Positions 1 through 12,400 of a DNA stretch of 64,000 nucleotides are shown here, piece by piece. The first letter of the stretch is position 1. Every line of letters begins with the position of its first letter. This DNA is from Mytilisepta virgata (lineage: Eukaryota > Mollusca > Bivalvia > Mytilida > Mytilidae), in NCBI GenBank assembly GCA_028015205.1, contig CM051508.1:17316001-17380000 (forward strand), in the 5' to 3' direction. The position numbers were made by a program, and so were the translations under genes. The notes under the pieces were generated by a model, which had not been told where the DNA came from, ran no database searches, and was given only the letters and a program-made list of their open reading frames with translations.

Positions 1-299
1 CCTGACAGATGGTGTATTGGAGTTATCTTCCCTGATAGAAATTGTCTTGGAGTTATCTTTCCTGCAAAAGGTGTCTTGTATTTAACATAAAGGGCAGAAA
101 TTACATTATTTTTTTCTAAAAATATTGATACATCGAAAAATGTGAGAAAATATAGCCAAAACAAATGATAAATTAGTGATGACAATGTTAGAAAGAATAA
201 ATATTTTGCAGGCAAATGACAATTTGTTCATTGATGTCTATGGAAGACACCTTCTCTAAAAAGCATATAACTCAATAAATAGGAGACAACTCACATACA

Positions 300-495
300 C
301 TTAATTCTCTGATACCAATTTGGATTTACAAGATCTGCACATGTCGTCGATTTACGCATCCTCAGTTGTGCTTAAGGCCTAAAATGTTGAGAAACCAAAG
401 CAACCCCAAAACGTTGAAGAGCATTTTCAAAAAGGCTAAAAAGACTAAAAGGGTACAACTAAACCATCGAAGTACAGAGCTATGAACGAGAGATA
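300..495 (+). repeat. dispersed repeat family E
   Basis: Contains ctctgataccaatttggatt, a cacatgtcgtcgatttacgc stretch and aaggcctaaaatgttgagaa. Related copies: 14510-14660, 25175-25400, 35460-35600, and a short one near 51800. Confidence 0.65.
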
Positions 496-499
496 ATCC

Positions 500-1371
500 T
501 TAGTTTTCAAAACATTTAACATGTTTATAAACGGGCAAAAGGGAAATAAACCTACTCAGTCATCCAAAAAGGGAATTTTGAAACAAAGCTTAACTGAGTT
601 CTGTCTGAAGTCTAAACCACAGCCAGATAAACACACAAATATGTTACCTAAGTAAGACAAATATATCTGAGCAATTAAGTGATCCGTTATATTTCTGTTT
701 TTGGTGGTCATTCACTTACAATTACATGTAGAAGAAAAACACGTTGTCAACTTTTATCATACACAAAGGTCTAACTTTTCAAGAACAGTTTAAATACATT
801 AATATACTAATACTAATAAACTTGTGTGTTTTCAATAATTTAATAAATGGATGTTCAATTGACGACTTTAGAAGAATATATAATAATTTGTGGAATTGTT
901 AAAGGAAAACAGAATGATTTTGAAACCACAGTGTTCAGAAATTAAAATTATTGCGTTTAATTCAGGTTTCTTAAGAGATCTCTTTTTTTTTTCAGGAAAA
1001 CAATTGTGGTAAAAGCAAATGGCCAGCCAAATGACAACTGTTGCGAAATTTGAATGTAAAGCCAGTGTAAGTATTGATTACTGGCTGACGAAAAAGTTGG
1101 CTTCAATTTACAAAGTTCACATTTGAGGAATAATTCCCGGTGTCCTCAAAATGTCTTGATTTTACCACGGGTAGGCCCTTCATGCCAAATATTTTGCCGC
1201 GAGCGAAAGCGAGTGGTAAAATATCGGTATAAAGGGCCTAGCCATCGTAGAATCATGTTACGCTTAAGCCACCATGTTTTTTTTCTAATAGGACAGTTTC
1301 CAAGTTAATTTGAAACGCCGAAATATAGGTGTTCAGACACGATGGCACCATTACACGTTGGAAGTTATACT
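500..1371. other. no feature seen
   Basis: AT-rich sequence without a supported exon; the small ORFs here lack any recognisable domain or splice context. Confidence 0.5.
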
Positions 1372-1450
1372 ATGACGTTGCTAAATCTTGTGGGGAAACT
1401 TTACTTTGACGTTGCTAAATCTTGTGGGGAAACTTTACTTTGACGTTGCT
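1372..1450. repeat. 34-bp tandem repeat
   Basis: About 2.3 units of gacgttgctaaatcttgtgg with ggaaactttacttt. Confidence 0.8.
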
Positions 1451-3129
1451 AAACAAGTCGTCTGACGACTGTGACGTTGGAATCAAATTATCTATATTTT
1501 ATCACGAATCTAGACTGAAAGCGTTTGAAGAAGACCATATTAGAATTAAAGCAATGAGGCAACATGTACTTACTCAATGTCTATCTTTTGACATTGGAAA
1601 ACATTTTGAAGTAATGACGTCATTTGGTCTGTTACTGATGTGCTAGGCTGAAGAAGTTCTAAGGCTGTAAACACCATTTGATATACAGAAAATGTGTATC
1701 CCTGTATTTAACTATAGTGACATAAAAGAGGGAATTGCTTTGCTCAAAATATCTAATACAAGTACAGCCATCTCGGGTAATTCTGCACATCGTCCTATTC
1801 GGCGCATTAACTTGAAAATGATTTGAATGCGTCTAATGAGGAACCAGAGTGAGTTAAATTTACCTAACCAATGTAGGTAAGGGAGATAATTAAATTCTCT
1901 CCCTTTTGTCCTGAGGCTAAATTTCTCATTACCCAACAACATAGTATATACGTGTTATGAAAAAATTGTAACCGTAAGATGTTTGTAATGACGTTACGCG
2001 TGATGCTCGTAATATACATATGGTACATGAAAAATGACGTCATATGTAATTTAATGTAAATTTCAGATTTGTCTGTCTGTATTTTTTACCTTAACAACGT
2101 TAACTGCAGTAAGCGTTCTCGTCTGGAGAGAATTCTTGTAAGTATAAGATACTTTTACTTTTTTTTTTTAAATTCATTTATACGTTTAGTTATACGTTTA
2201 TTTTAATTCGTTTCCATGGGAAAACATCTACTGTTATATATTAACTTTTCTCTCAAATTAGACAAAGGAAACACTATGTCCAAGGATATATCTTGAACAT
2301 TAAAGACATTGTTCCAATAAATTCGTAGCTCTTTCTGTATTGACACCTGTTGTACCTAGAATTGTCCAGTCTCCAAGAGTACATCCATTATTGTTGAATT
2401 ATTCAATTTTTGTCACTCAAACAAAGTATCTTGTACGACCTATGCTTAGTCCAGTCTTACTAATGTCCAATTAAAAAATGAAATGGTTTATCCCTAAAAT
2501 ACATACCAAAAATATGAATTCGAAAATTATTGTCTATGTATTATTGATTGATAAATTTACGATAATTATGCCATAGAGATAAATGCCATTCACGGCGGGA
2601 TTTAAAAGAATAACACTATGACCAAATACAAGTACTATCTTTAAAAAAGATTTCATGTTCATCTTCGCGTTTATTTACATGGATAAACAAATGCGTTAGT
2701 GTATACATCTAGCATGACAAATGGTGTTAAAAATTATCATTGACCACATGTTGTAAGTATTTTAGCTGTAGGAAATAGCTTTTATCAAAAATTATCTTTT
2801 TTATAATTGTATTGTCATAAGATAAGGTTTTAGATAAACATCTTGAACAGAGCAACATATTAACGAAAGACGTTTTTCGAACATGAAAAATAACATCATT
2901 TTCTTCCGGTCACAAATATATAACTGACAACACCCTTGCTGTTTCCAAGCATATTTAAGATCAAAGGGCAAAAACCGAAAATATCCCTACCTGAAATGCG
3001 AGTTATTATTATTGATTGTTGTTCATCTCGCATATTTTTTATTAATAAAAACATCGCATTAAATTTTGCATTTGAACGACATTTACCAATCTGTCTGATT
3101 TTAAATAACACAACTTTCATCGACGAACA
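1451..3129. other. no feature seen
   Basis: AT-rich non-coding sequence; isolated ORFs of under 80 codons have no similarity I can recognise. Confidence 0.5.
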
Positions 3130-3235
3130 TAAATAAGGAACATGGCGGGTGTCTTACAAGAGGCAGAAATTACTTAACCATCCGGGTCACCTGAGTTCGA
3201 CCCCGGGTTTTTGTTGGGGTCTATGTTGCTTATCA
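3130..3235 (+). repeat. dispersed repeat family D, short copy
   Basis: Contains ggcgggtgtcttacaagagg, then ctgagttcgaccccgggttt, matching part of family D. Confidence 0.5.
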
Positions 3236-3811
3236 TTTTGTTTAAGTGTTTTTTTATGGTGACTGATGTTTGTTTGTTTGTTTTCGTCCTTCCTTTTTCT
3301 GGGTTTTTTCTCTCTGAATTTCTGATTTTTTGGTCCGCCTTTCGGATTTTCTACACATTATCTTACTATAATTTATCCATATCTATTTTACAGCGTCCAT
3401 CGAACAAGTGAAACGAAGATTACTAAAGAAAATCTCATTCGTTTGTACCCAACGATATTTAGAATTTATGAAAATCAGTATAATTTCGAAAACTTAGTTA
3501 TCCAGGGTGCAAACCAACTGACACCTATCAATCAAACCTTTGATGATGGAAAAAAATGTTCATTTTCCTGTTCCAAGATGTCAACTACTATACGAAGAAA
3601 ACGTGCCTCATCAAACGACGTATACCATGCATGTTGTGTGTCGTAAGTTAATGATGATTTTTTCCGTTTAACATGTAATACCTCCCCTAATTTATCACTC
3701 CGGCTATTATTTTGGAGAAACGTTTGATGTTATTACTGTAGACGTTAACACTGTATTACTTATTTATTAATTGCCTATATGAAGATTTTCTATGCCATGC
3801 ATTTATTAGAT

Positions 3812-4209
3812 TTAAGGATGTTCGCTACTCTGTTTCAAAAATAACAAGCTTTTTAAAAGACTGTTATAAATTGATATTATATAAGTAAAGGAACTGAAAA
3901 AGCAGAAAATAACGAAGGGTCCGTGTGCTTGTTTTCAAGATATACGCCATTGAAAATTTGGCGGGAAATAATTCTCTCTAGACTTTTCATACATTTAACA
4001 TTGGCCCCCTTTTTCTTTAAAAAATATGAAAAAATAACAAGGATTTTACATGATTTCCAAATATGGCTTTTTAAACTATATGTAATAAAATTATGAAAAG
4101 AAAAATAGGGGTTAGCGGGGGAATTTTTTTAATGGCACTACATGGATAAAACCAGAGGATTCCGAATATCTGGCAAAAATTCAAAAACAAGAGGAGCGAA
4201 CATCCTTAA
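3812..4209. mobile_element. TTAA-flanked MITE family A, copy 1
   Basis: Terminal inverted repeats ttaaggatgttcgct ... agcgaacatccttaa, about 398 bp, no coding capacity. TTAA ends suggest a piggyBac-type target site (inference). Confidence 0.8.
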
Positions 4210-4407
4210 CACAACACTGGTGTACAGTTAAAACAAACTGCATATGCATGTATTTATGATATAGTTAGTAAATATTACTAAGATTTTTGAATTTCTAACA
4301 CAGACACGTGACAGAAGCTTAGCTGAAACCTTTATCGCATACCCAGTATCAAGTGGAAATATTTGATAACGTGTATATTACAACTAATTTATCAAAATCT
4401 GTATAAC

Positions 4408-4490
4408 ATGCCGTATCAACCTTTGACCGATATCAGTCCTCAAACATTCGGACCTCCGGCTGATATTAGTTACTCGGGTTGATACGACAT
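4408..4490. repeat. short imperfect hairpin
   Basis: gccgtatcaacc/gatatcag pairs with ctgatatt/ggttgatacgac about 60 bp further on. Confidence 0.55.
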
Positions 4491-4939
4491 TCGATACGGA
4501 TTTCGCCATGTATTATTCTCATGTCTATGTATCACACTTTCCATAAATATAATAACAGAGGCGCATTCTAACATAGTAGTTAAGAATCAGGGGCAAAGTC
4601 TGTCCCGTTGGAAATACATCAGACTAGATAGGTGATATATTGGCTATACTTTAAAAAAACAGCATCTTGCCGGTATTTCCGGTTGCCATCGAGATTACGA
4701 TTAATAGAGATAGTTTTGTAAAACATTCCGACGGTTTTTTTTTTAAATTATTTTTTTTTTATTTTGTTCATATTTATTCTAATGATTTTGCCTTGCAATA
4801 CAAGAGCATAATATAATTCGAATCAGTCGAGTTCGGCGACGGACTTTGTTTATGAAGTTGTATATATTACACAATCACGACTGTCGCCATATCAAAGCTT
4901 TAATGCTCGAGAATAACGTAAAGAGGACAAACATACCTA

Positions 4940-5250
4940 CGGAGGAAAAAAAACCATTTCCATTAGACAGAAAACCCGGACAGACAAATGAAGAACCACA
5001 TGCACAACAAATAAATACTATAAACTAGAAAGCAATGAACAAAACGAACTATTATACAAACCAGGATTGAACTCAGGTGCTCCGGAAGGGTAAGCAGTTG
5101 CTGCTCCGTATACGGCACCAATTATGAAGTTCAATAAAGTCACTCCAATACGGTGGTAGTCACAAATCGGTGGAGGTACATGAACTGTTACGACAGTGGG
5201 AACAGGTCCAACATCGTCTTTGATTTTGGAACACAGTAACGATCAATCAA
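4940..5250 (-). repeat. dispersed repeat family D, reverse copy
   Basis: Reverse complement of the 16865-17190 sequence, with ccgtatacggcacc and cggtggaggtacatgaac; no coding signal. Confidence 0.65.
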
Positions 5251-5590
5251 TTTGTGATGACGACCGTTAAATGTTCTAAGTTATGACATCAACTTATCCC
5301 TGATAAAACCCAGCTTTAATTTGTATTTACTACAATGACATCATGCTTCGTAACTTTTTCGTCTTCCTTTCAGTAATGTGAACTTCATATCACCTGATCG
5401 TATGCATAATGTATATATGGTTGAAAGGGAAATAGTCCACTTTCCTCCACTTCGGCAGATATTCAAGGCTGACAATTGCAGGTAATCACATATGACGAAG
5501 ACTAGAATAACAAAAAAAAAACTAAAATTTTGGAATGGTTAGTTATCATAGGAAAGACACAATATGGTGAATAAGTTCTTGACACTAATG

Positions 5591-5860
5591 GTTTGTTTGT
5601 TTGTTTTTGTAGTTGGGTTTTACGCCGTTTTCAGCACATTTGGCTATTTCGCATCGGCCAGTTTTTTTTTTTTTTATTGGTGGAGGAAGTCGGAGTACCC
5701 GGAGAGAACCTCCGACTTTCGGTAGGAAAATTTGCAATCCTTGTCAATTGAGATCGGAGTCAAACACACCCCGCCACAGGTGAGATTCGAACTCACAACC
5801 TCAGTGTTGACAGGCTAGTGATCATTAGTAATCATGACGAACTACCTAGACCTACTCTGG
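5591..5860 (-). mobile_element. tRNA-derived SINE, copy 1
   Basis: Reverse-strand copy of the SINE best preserved at 40070. The tRNA-like head is at the right end (gcttgtcaacactgaggttg sense), tail at the left. Confidence 0.8.
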
Positions 5861-5874
5861 GGAGAGGGGATGGG

Positions 5875-6180
5875 GGCGGGCGAATGGTGGCTAGGTTGAT
5901 ATTTGAAATAAAAAGGCAACATCAACATTTTATCAAAATAAAAAGACAGGATGACTTTAGTTGTGAAAAAAATGCTGGACCAGCCTTTGTCAATCAGGAC
6001 ATTTGTTGGTTTTAATGGAAATGAAAATTAGGAAGCAATATCGGCCGAAAAGAATCCAAGACCAAATTCGACGAAGAAATAGGCAGGATTAAACATTTGT
6101 ACCTAGTGCCCCCCCCCCCCCCCCCCGAAAATGAAATGATTCTTCCCAATCTCCCAAACGCTTTACCGGAAAAAATTTGT
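5875..6180. repeat. dispersed repeat family F with poly-C
   Basis: ggctaggttgatatttgaaa and a frequent 'aggac/aaaag' texture match 29975-30200. Contains a run of about 18 C at 6109-6126. Confidence 0.55.
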
Positions 6181-7189
6181 TGTGTTTTAAAAATGCTGAT
6201 ATTTTCATTTGTAGTCGAGCCATTGGTTGTACAGGCTGCACATGCATGCATCAGATGGATTTAGTAACTGCACTTGTTTACAAAACTGGATACACCAAAG
6301 ACACAGCGAACGAGATGGATCATTTAGAAATTGATTTGTTTTACGTACCCGGATGTTGTAAATGTGTCAATGGACAACATAATAGCAAAAATTAACTGAA
6401 TTGGCAGGACACATTTTCTCCGATTTGGATCATTATGATGCCATCATAATCGATCTACTTTGACAAAAAATGCTATTTCCTCATCATAGACCATTTTCCT
6501 TTGTAAACACTCCACTCCCACTCCAAGATTGTCTCTTTAACCACTGAATAAACAGGATTATCGGCAATTCGTACATATTTCCTCTGATCTTTTTGCTACT
6601 ATTTTCGAGTACCACATACAGGCTATATCACTGAAAATATTAGGCAATACTTCCGCTATGAAAAATAGTGCAAATTAGAATTAGTTGAAAAAGTGATATA
6701 TTTTCGGTTCGTCTACTAGATATTCCACATGATGTGGTCAGTATCAAAATCGAAACTACCTATTATTCTATTTATAGTGGTTACGAATTTTGCCGATAAT
6801 TACCGAGGGTCATTGTCATTACGTTGTATTGAACATCCGGGAAATTTGTAAGAATCATTTCGTCATTTATGCACTGCATGCCTTAATTCCAGTAGACCAT
6901 ATGATGGATACAATTTTTTAATAAATATTTTTTTCTTATTCAGTCTCTTTATGATTCAGACCGTCGTTGTATCATGTATATTGTTGTGATATTGATACTT
7001 ACAATTTGTAAACATTGATTTCAAATATTTGAAAATGTGATGTTTAAAATTGTTATTTATTGATTTTTTTAGTAGATCATTTTGGTCGTTTCCGATTTGA
7101 ATCTGTTTTACTGTTTCAGTTCTTATCTCAACAGGCCTATAGGCCATATGAGCTTATGTCATCACTTTGCGTCCGATGTCCATAAACTA
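6181..7189. other. repeat-derived non-coding DNA
   Basis: Contains a fragment related to MITE family B near 6740-6850. No exon supported. Confidence 0.45.
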
Positions 7190-7640
7190 TTCACATTTTG
7201 ATCTTCTCGTCTGAAACTACTTGCCGGATTTTAACCAAACTTGGTAGGAATGATGTATGGAAGAAACTCTACAAATATTCACCTTTGGTTTTGGTTGATT
7301 TTTATTGGTCAATTTTCCAAAATCTTATCCTCTGAAACTATGTTATTAAAAGTTATGAATCTTTGCATGATTGACGGCAGCAAAACCCTCTACAAACGAT
7401 CCACTTTTGGTTGTGATTAATCTTCTTACCCGACGGCTGCGGTTGATCAAAGTTTACATTAAAACCATGTGGGAAATGACTTTTTTGTCATTTTCTCAGG
7501 AACTAATGGGAAGATTGTAACCAAAGTTTGCAGAAATTATGTATGGAAGGAACTCTACAAACTATATGCACATTTATTTTTTGGTTTGATGGACAACATG
7601 GTCACTAGCGGTCATATTTGATGTTGCTTGGCCAATTTTC
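7190..7640. repeat. diverged repeat, about 300-bp period
   Basis: ctgaaactacttgccggatt ... atgtatggaagaaactctac recurs about 300 bp later with changes; a common type of molluscan intergenic repeat. Confidence 0.55.
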
Positions 7641-8484
7641 AACCCCCCTCTCTCTCTGAAACTATATTAAGTTATTTGTTTTGACACTTAGCAGGATTGA
7701 TGACAACAATAGCCTGTACACACGATCCTCTTTTGGTTGAAATTCACCCCCACGGTTGCAGCTGTTAAAATATCCATGGAATCTATATGTGAAATTACTT
7801 TTATTACATTTATAATTTGCTCAGGAACTTTATGACATTTTGTTCTTTTAATAGCTATGTGGGTACACACAACTTACATTTTCAAACTGGCTAATAGAAA
7901 CCAGGTGAGCAATACAGGCTCAGGTGAGGCTCTAGTTTAGTTTCTATTTTTGATTTATTCATTTTTTGTTTTATTTTTTATTTTTTTTTTTTTTTTGGAA
8001 AGTGGGTCGGGGGTGATTTCTTAGTTTTGGTATTTAACACTACTAATGCGAAACAAATTGTTAGAGTATGCATACAATACGACAAACATGACAAAATTAT
8101 ATCATAATTGTTTAAAATATTAATGGTATACATGAATATTAATTGACCAAAACACTGAAGTTTTTCAAATTTTAAAAAGAAACAGCAATTAAAAAAAAGA
8201 AATACTGATGACCTGGTAAAACTACTAGTAATTACATTTATAATATTTTTTTAAACATTCTCTTATAAAAACAGACACAATCGTGCAAACATTACATAAA
8301 ACAAATCGATATTTGTATAACCATACCCAAAAAAGAATTGCAAAATACAGGGGGAACAGAAATTATCGAACATCATTTTTTTCAGAATGAATGAAATGAC
8401 ATCTGTTAAAACTATGAAACAAATAAAAAGCACAGTTGTATGGTGGTACAATCTATGCATAAATCAGATTACGCGTTGTACGTT
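7641..8484. other. downstream of chitin synthase
   Basis: Presumed 3' UTR (from 8484 downwards) and AT-rich intergenic DNA with T-runs near 7980. I cannot place the polyadenylation site. Confidence 0.4.
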
Positions 8485-9419
8485 TTATAAATGAGACACG
8501 GGGTCAGGTAAATTTTCCATTGCTTCTAGTAATATCCTCTCTTGTCCACTTTGCCTAAATGTTTTTATAGCTCGGCGTTCTGAAGATGTCAAATGACCTA
8601 AATTTCGTAAATTTCCTACAGAAACACTTTTTGATTCACCACGCCCTTCTACTATATCATGTTTATCTATGATCTTATGTAGATTATTTTTAACGTCTTC
8701 GTTAAGAGTAGTCATTTTTCGGCCTCTTTTTAGTTTTGGCTTCCTTAGCATATTTTCTATTCTCTTTCTTTTATTTTCTCCAAAGGCATTCTGAAAGTCT
8801 TCAGTCATTACAGATACGTCGCTGTCCACTGAGCCGGATCTCTGCAGGACTTCAATAGCTTTTAGAAGTTCTTCGTTTTTATCTATTTTCTCTTTGACGG
8901 ACGTAGTGGCCGTAATGTGTATCAGTGTTGACATTCTGTGAAATAACATGCAAATGAACTGAACCAGCAGAATTATTCCAAAAACAACCGTGAAAGTTAT
9001 TGATATTGGTTCAATTGAGACTCGCTTTGACTCGCAATAGAATCTAATCGTTAAGCTTCCGTTGTATGCATTTACCTGAGTAAGTGCATATATTAGCGTC
9101 ACTAAAAGTGCATTAATAAGGAAGAAACACAAACAACATTTATTGCGCAAGGATATGAGATCTTCCTGTACTGCTTTTTCTTGTGCGGCAATCTTTTCAA
9201 GTGGCTTTAAAACAGTTGTTGTGATATGAAGCCAAAAGTTCTCCTCTTTAACTGATAATCTGTCGGCGGCTTCAAAATCAACACTGACAATTGGTTTTAT
9301 ATCCTCTGCTTCGGTAACAATTGGTTCATCCTGCTTAATGTTTACTGTACTATCTTCCGTTTCACCATCTGTCAGCTGCTCTGTAGTTTCGTCTGTTTGA
9401 GTGACTCTTTGTTGAATAT
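8485..9419 (-). CDS. CHS: chitin synthase exon 15 (C-terminus)
   Basis: 935 nt with stop. Acidic linker, FWLHITTTVLKPLEKI block, two final membrane segments (about LCFFLINALLVTLIYAL and TVVFGIILLVQFICM) and a long basic cytoplasmic tail ending PDPVSHL. The tail is typical in placement but variable between paralogues. Acceptor attctag lies only 23 bp from a MITE in the intron. Confidence 0.93.
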
Positions 9420-12400
9420 CTAGAATACGAAAGATTTCGACTTAAGGTATCCGGACCATAAATGACCACGTGATTATTCAAAGGTTCCCGGATGTTCCAT
9501 GAAATGCCCTCGGTAATTATCGGCAAACTTCGGTAATTACAATATAACTAACTTATTTTTTAAGACTCTCCATACAAGCAACTAAGTGTGTTTCAACTTG
9601 AGAAATATATATATACAAAATCCCAGCTTTAAATTGTTTGGTTCAGCCATTCACGGTCAAAAAGAGAAACAATTTTCGATCATGATCTATTATGGTTCGG
9701 ATACCTTAACATAACAATAAAACCAAAGATCTGTTACTACTTCAATGCAAGTCCACACTACAGTACATATAGACAAATCGACCGTAACAAAATGCACTTT
9801 CCTTATTTCATGCTCGTAAACGTAAAAACAAACCTTGAAAAGTTTACCAAAATGTTGTTTAACAAAATGGTGAATACGTTAAATGACGGTAACATCGTGA
9901 AAGTGATTTTCTTCCAAGGGATAATATGGGTTTTACGCCGTCGTATAATCATGTCCTTACTCAAAATCTAATACGTTACGTTATAATTGATAAACATATA
10001 ACATAGAATCTCAAGTCTGACAAATAAACTTCCGAAAGATAAGTTATCTGAAAACCAAATTAGATCTATTGAAAGATAAAATTCTTGTTTTCGTTGGCGT
10101 CCCTTAAATGAAATGAAGTTTTTCGAATGCTTTTTCCCATAACATAAACCCTATCAACAAATCATTTACCATTCGCTCTTGAATTTTCTTTTGGTTTCTG
10201 GTTTTCTGTATACTGATCAATCTGACCTTCTAAAGCAGCCATTTTATCGATGATATTTTGATACATCATTTCCTCCTTTGTGAAGCCATTTGTCGGACAA
10301 CAGATGCATCTGAAGAATAAAAGGCGATACATGTATTGTAATTAGTACATTTTCCCACAATAACTGCTATGTTACTTGCAAAAAACAACAAAGGAAACAG
10401 TTTAACCCACGATGGCAGACGTCCATAAATTTTTAAGACAAAAGTAAGATATATAATATTACAATGTCTTACTTATTGTTCATCGTATACTTAGCTTTGA
10501 CATAAACAGTTTTGCCCATATAACACAGTCGAAGTTTATTTTCCATGCCAGACCCGCGCGGCAAAAAACCATATCCATGAAAAACTCCTAATCATATATA
10601 TAAAATAATAGGTAGTTTCATTTTGATAATGACGTATATGGAAAAATAATAAGGCTATTTTCGGGAATCCCCGTCCGTAAAAACTGTATAGCATGCTAAT
10701 CCAATTGAAAAACAGGATTTATTATAAAATTATAATAATCTGTATATATATTAAAGGTCATGTATTTCATAAAACTAACGTACATGTATAATACTTAGGA
10801 ATTACTAATGGTAAGATAAAATTCTTGTTGACATTTTAGAATTTCAAAATAATAATAATAATTTGATCTAACAGAACATATGTTTGGTATCTACTATTAA
10901 ACACTAGAATTCCTTGTTCTTTATAAGGTGAAATTGCCATGAGCTTGGTTTGGCATCAATGGTCATAACAGAATGTCCGATGTGTCTCTCAAAAATACAT
11001 GTATCTGTTTACACCGTTTTCAATGTAACAAATGTTTTTTTTCGATTTTAACAACACATTGCGTTGTAAAATTTAGCAGCGAGATTGGTTATATTAAATT
11101 AGATTTAGATATCATGTAATCATGCATATTTTGTCATATTAGACGTACCTGAACAAATTACCGAGCGAAAATGTGTATCTGGACTCCTTCGTTTCAGTGA
11201 CATTTGCCTTTTTATCTGTGTTTTCAGCAGATGTGGTCTTTACTTCTCGTGTGCCCCACGAGACCACGTGCAGATTGCCGAGAGAATATAGCATTAATAG
11301 CATTGACATGGAAGGGATGGAAATAAAATACAAAATTCCATGAATGATACAAATAGCCTCCTGAAATGGGTATAGTACTAAATGAAAAGAAATCATTAAA
11401 AAAATCAGAATAATAATATAATTATGTATGTTCCCTTAAAGTTTGTTTTAATAAAATGGCATATAATTTATCTGCAATCTCCGTAGACAATACTTATTTA
11501 TTTATAAAAATTGTAAAAAAATATACCCTATATAAATTTAATAGAGATTATAATCAACACTTTGACTTGTTTAAGGAGAATATATATATACCTGTGGATG
11601 TAGAAAAGCTGATACGATAAATACACCTGCAACAAAGCACAGAAACATGGTAGTCGTCGAACAAATTCCATCTTCGGCCGCTTCCTTCAGTATCCCCACA
11701 AGTACTATCATCATTGTAATGGAATATATCGACGATAAAACTGCGGCAAATAATAGCTACAACGGAAATTAAAAGAGTGTATTATTTTAATGCAAACGAT
11801 ACACCAAATTGAAAAGCACCCGGCACACAAGTTTATGTCAAGCATTTTTTCAACATTATAACGCTTTGCATTTACGGTCATCTTACTGATACGGGTTTTT
11901 TCAAATAAGACTTACTTCCAACCAATTTTAAATTAGCATTTCTAGATAGCGGTCAACGTCTTCAACGTATTGATAATCATATTGATAATCATACTATACG
12001 TGTTTAAGGATGCTCGCTGGTCATGTTTTTGGTCTTTTTGTCAGATTTTTGGAATCCTCGGGTTTTATCCATTACTTAAACATGAAGTTTTTTGCCCATG
12101 AACCCCGCTTTTTCTTTTATAATTCAATCATATATACCGTAAAATGGTAATTGACAAAATCTTATGAAATCCTTTTTATTTGTTCATACATTTTTGAGAG
12201 ACTGAAGTTGCCAATGCAAAGACAAGGAAAAGTCCAGAGAAAACCTGCACATTTTCAAGGCCTTATAGCTCTAAAATGAGCACATGAACCTTTTTTTTTG
12301 TTTTGCTTATTTGTTTACTATTTATATGTTCTCTCAAACTAAAACACCTATTTCAAATCCGATATATTTCCTATTAGACCAGAGATCATCCTTAATGTGG

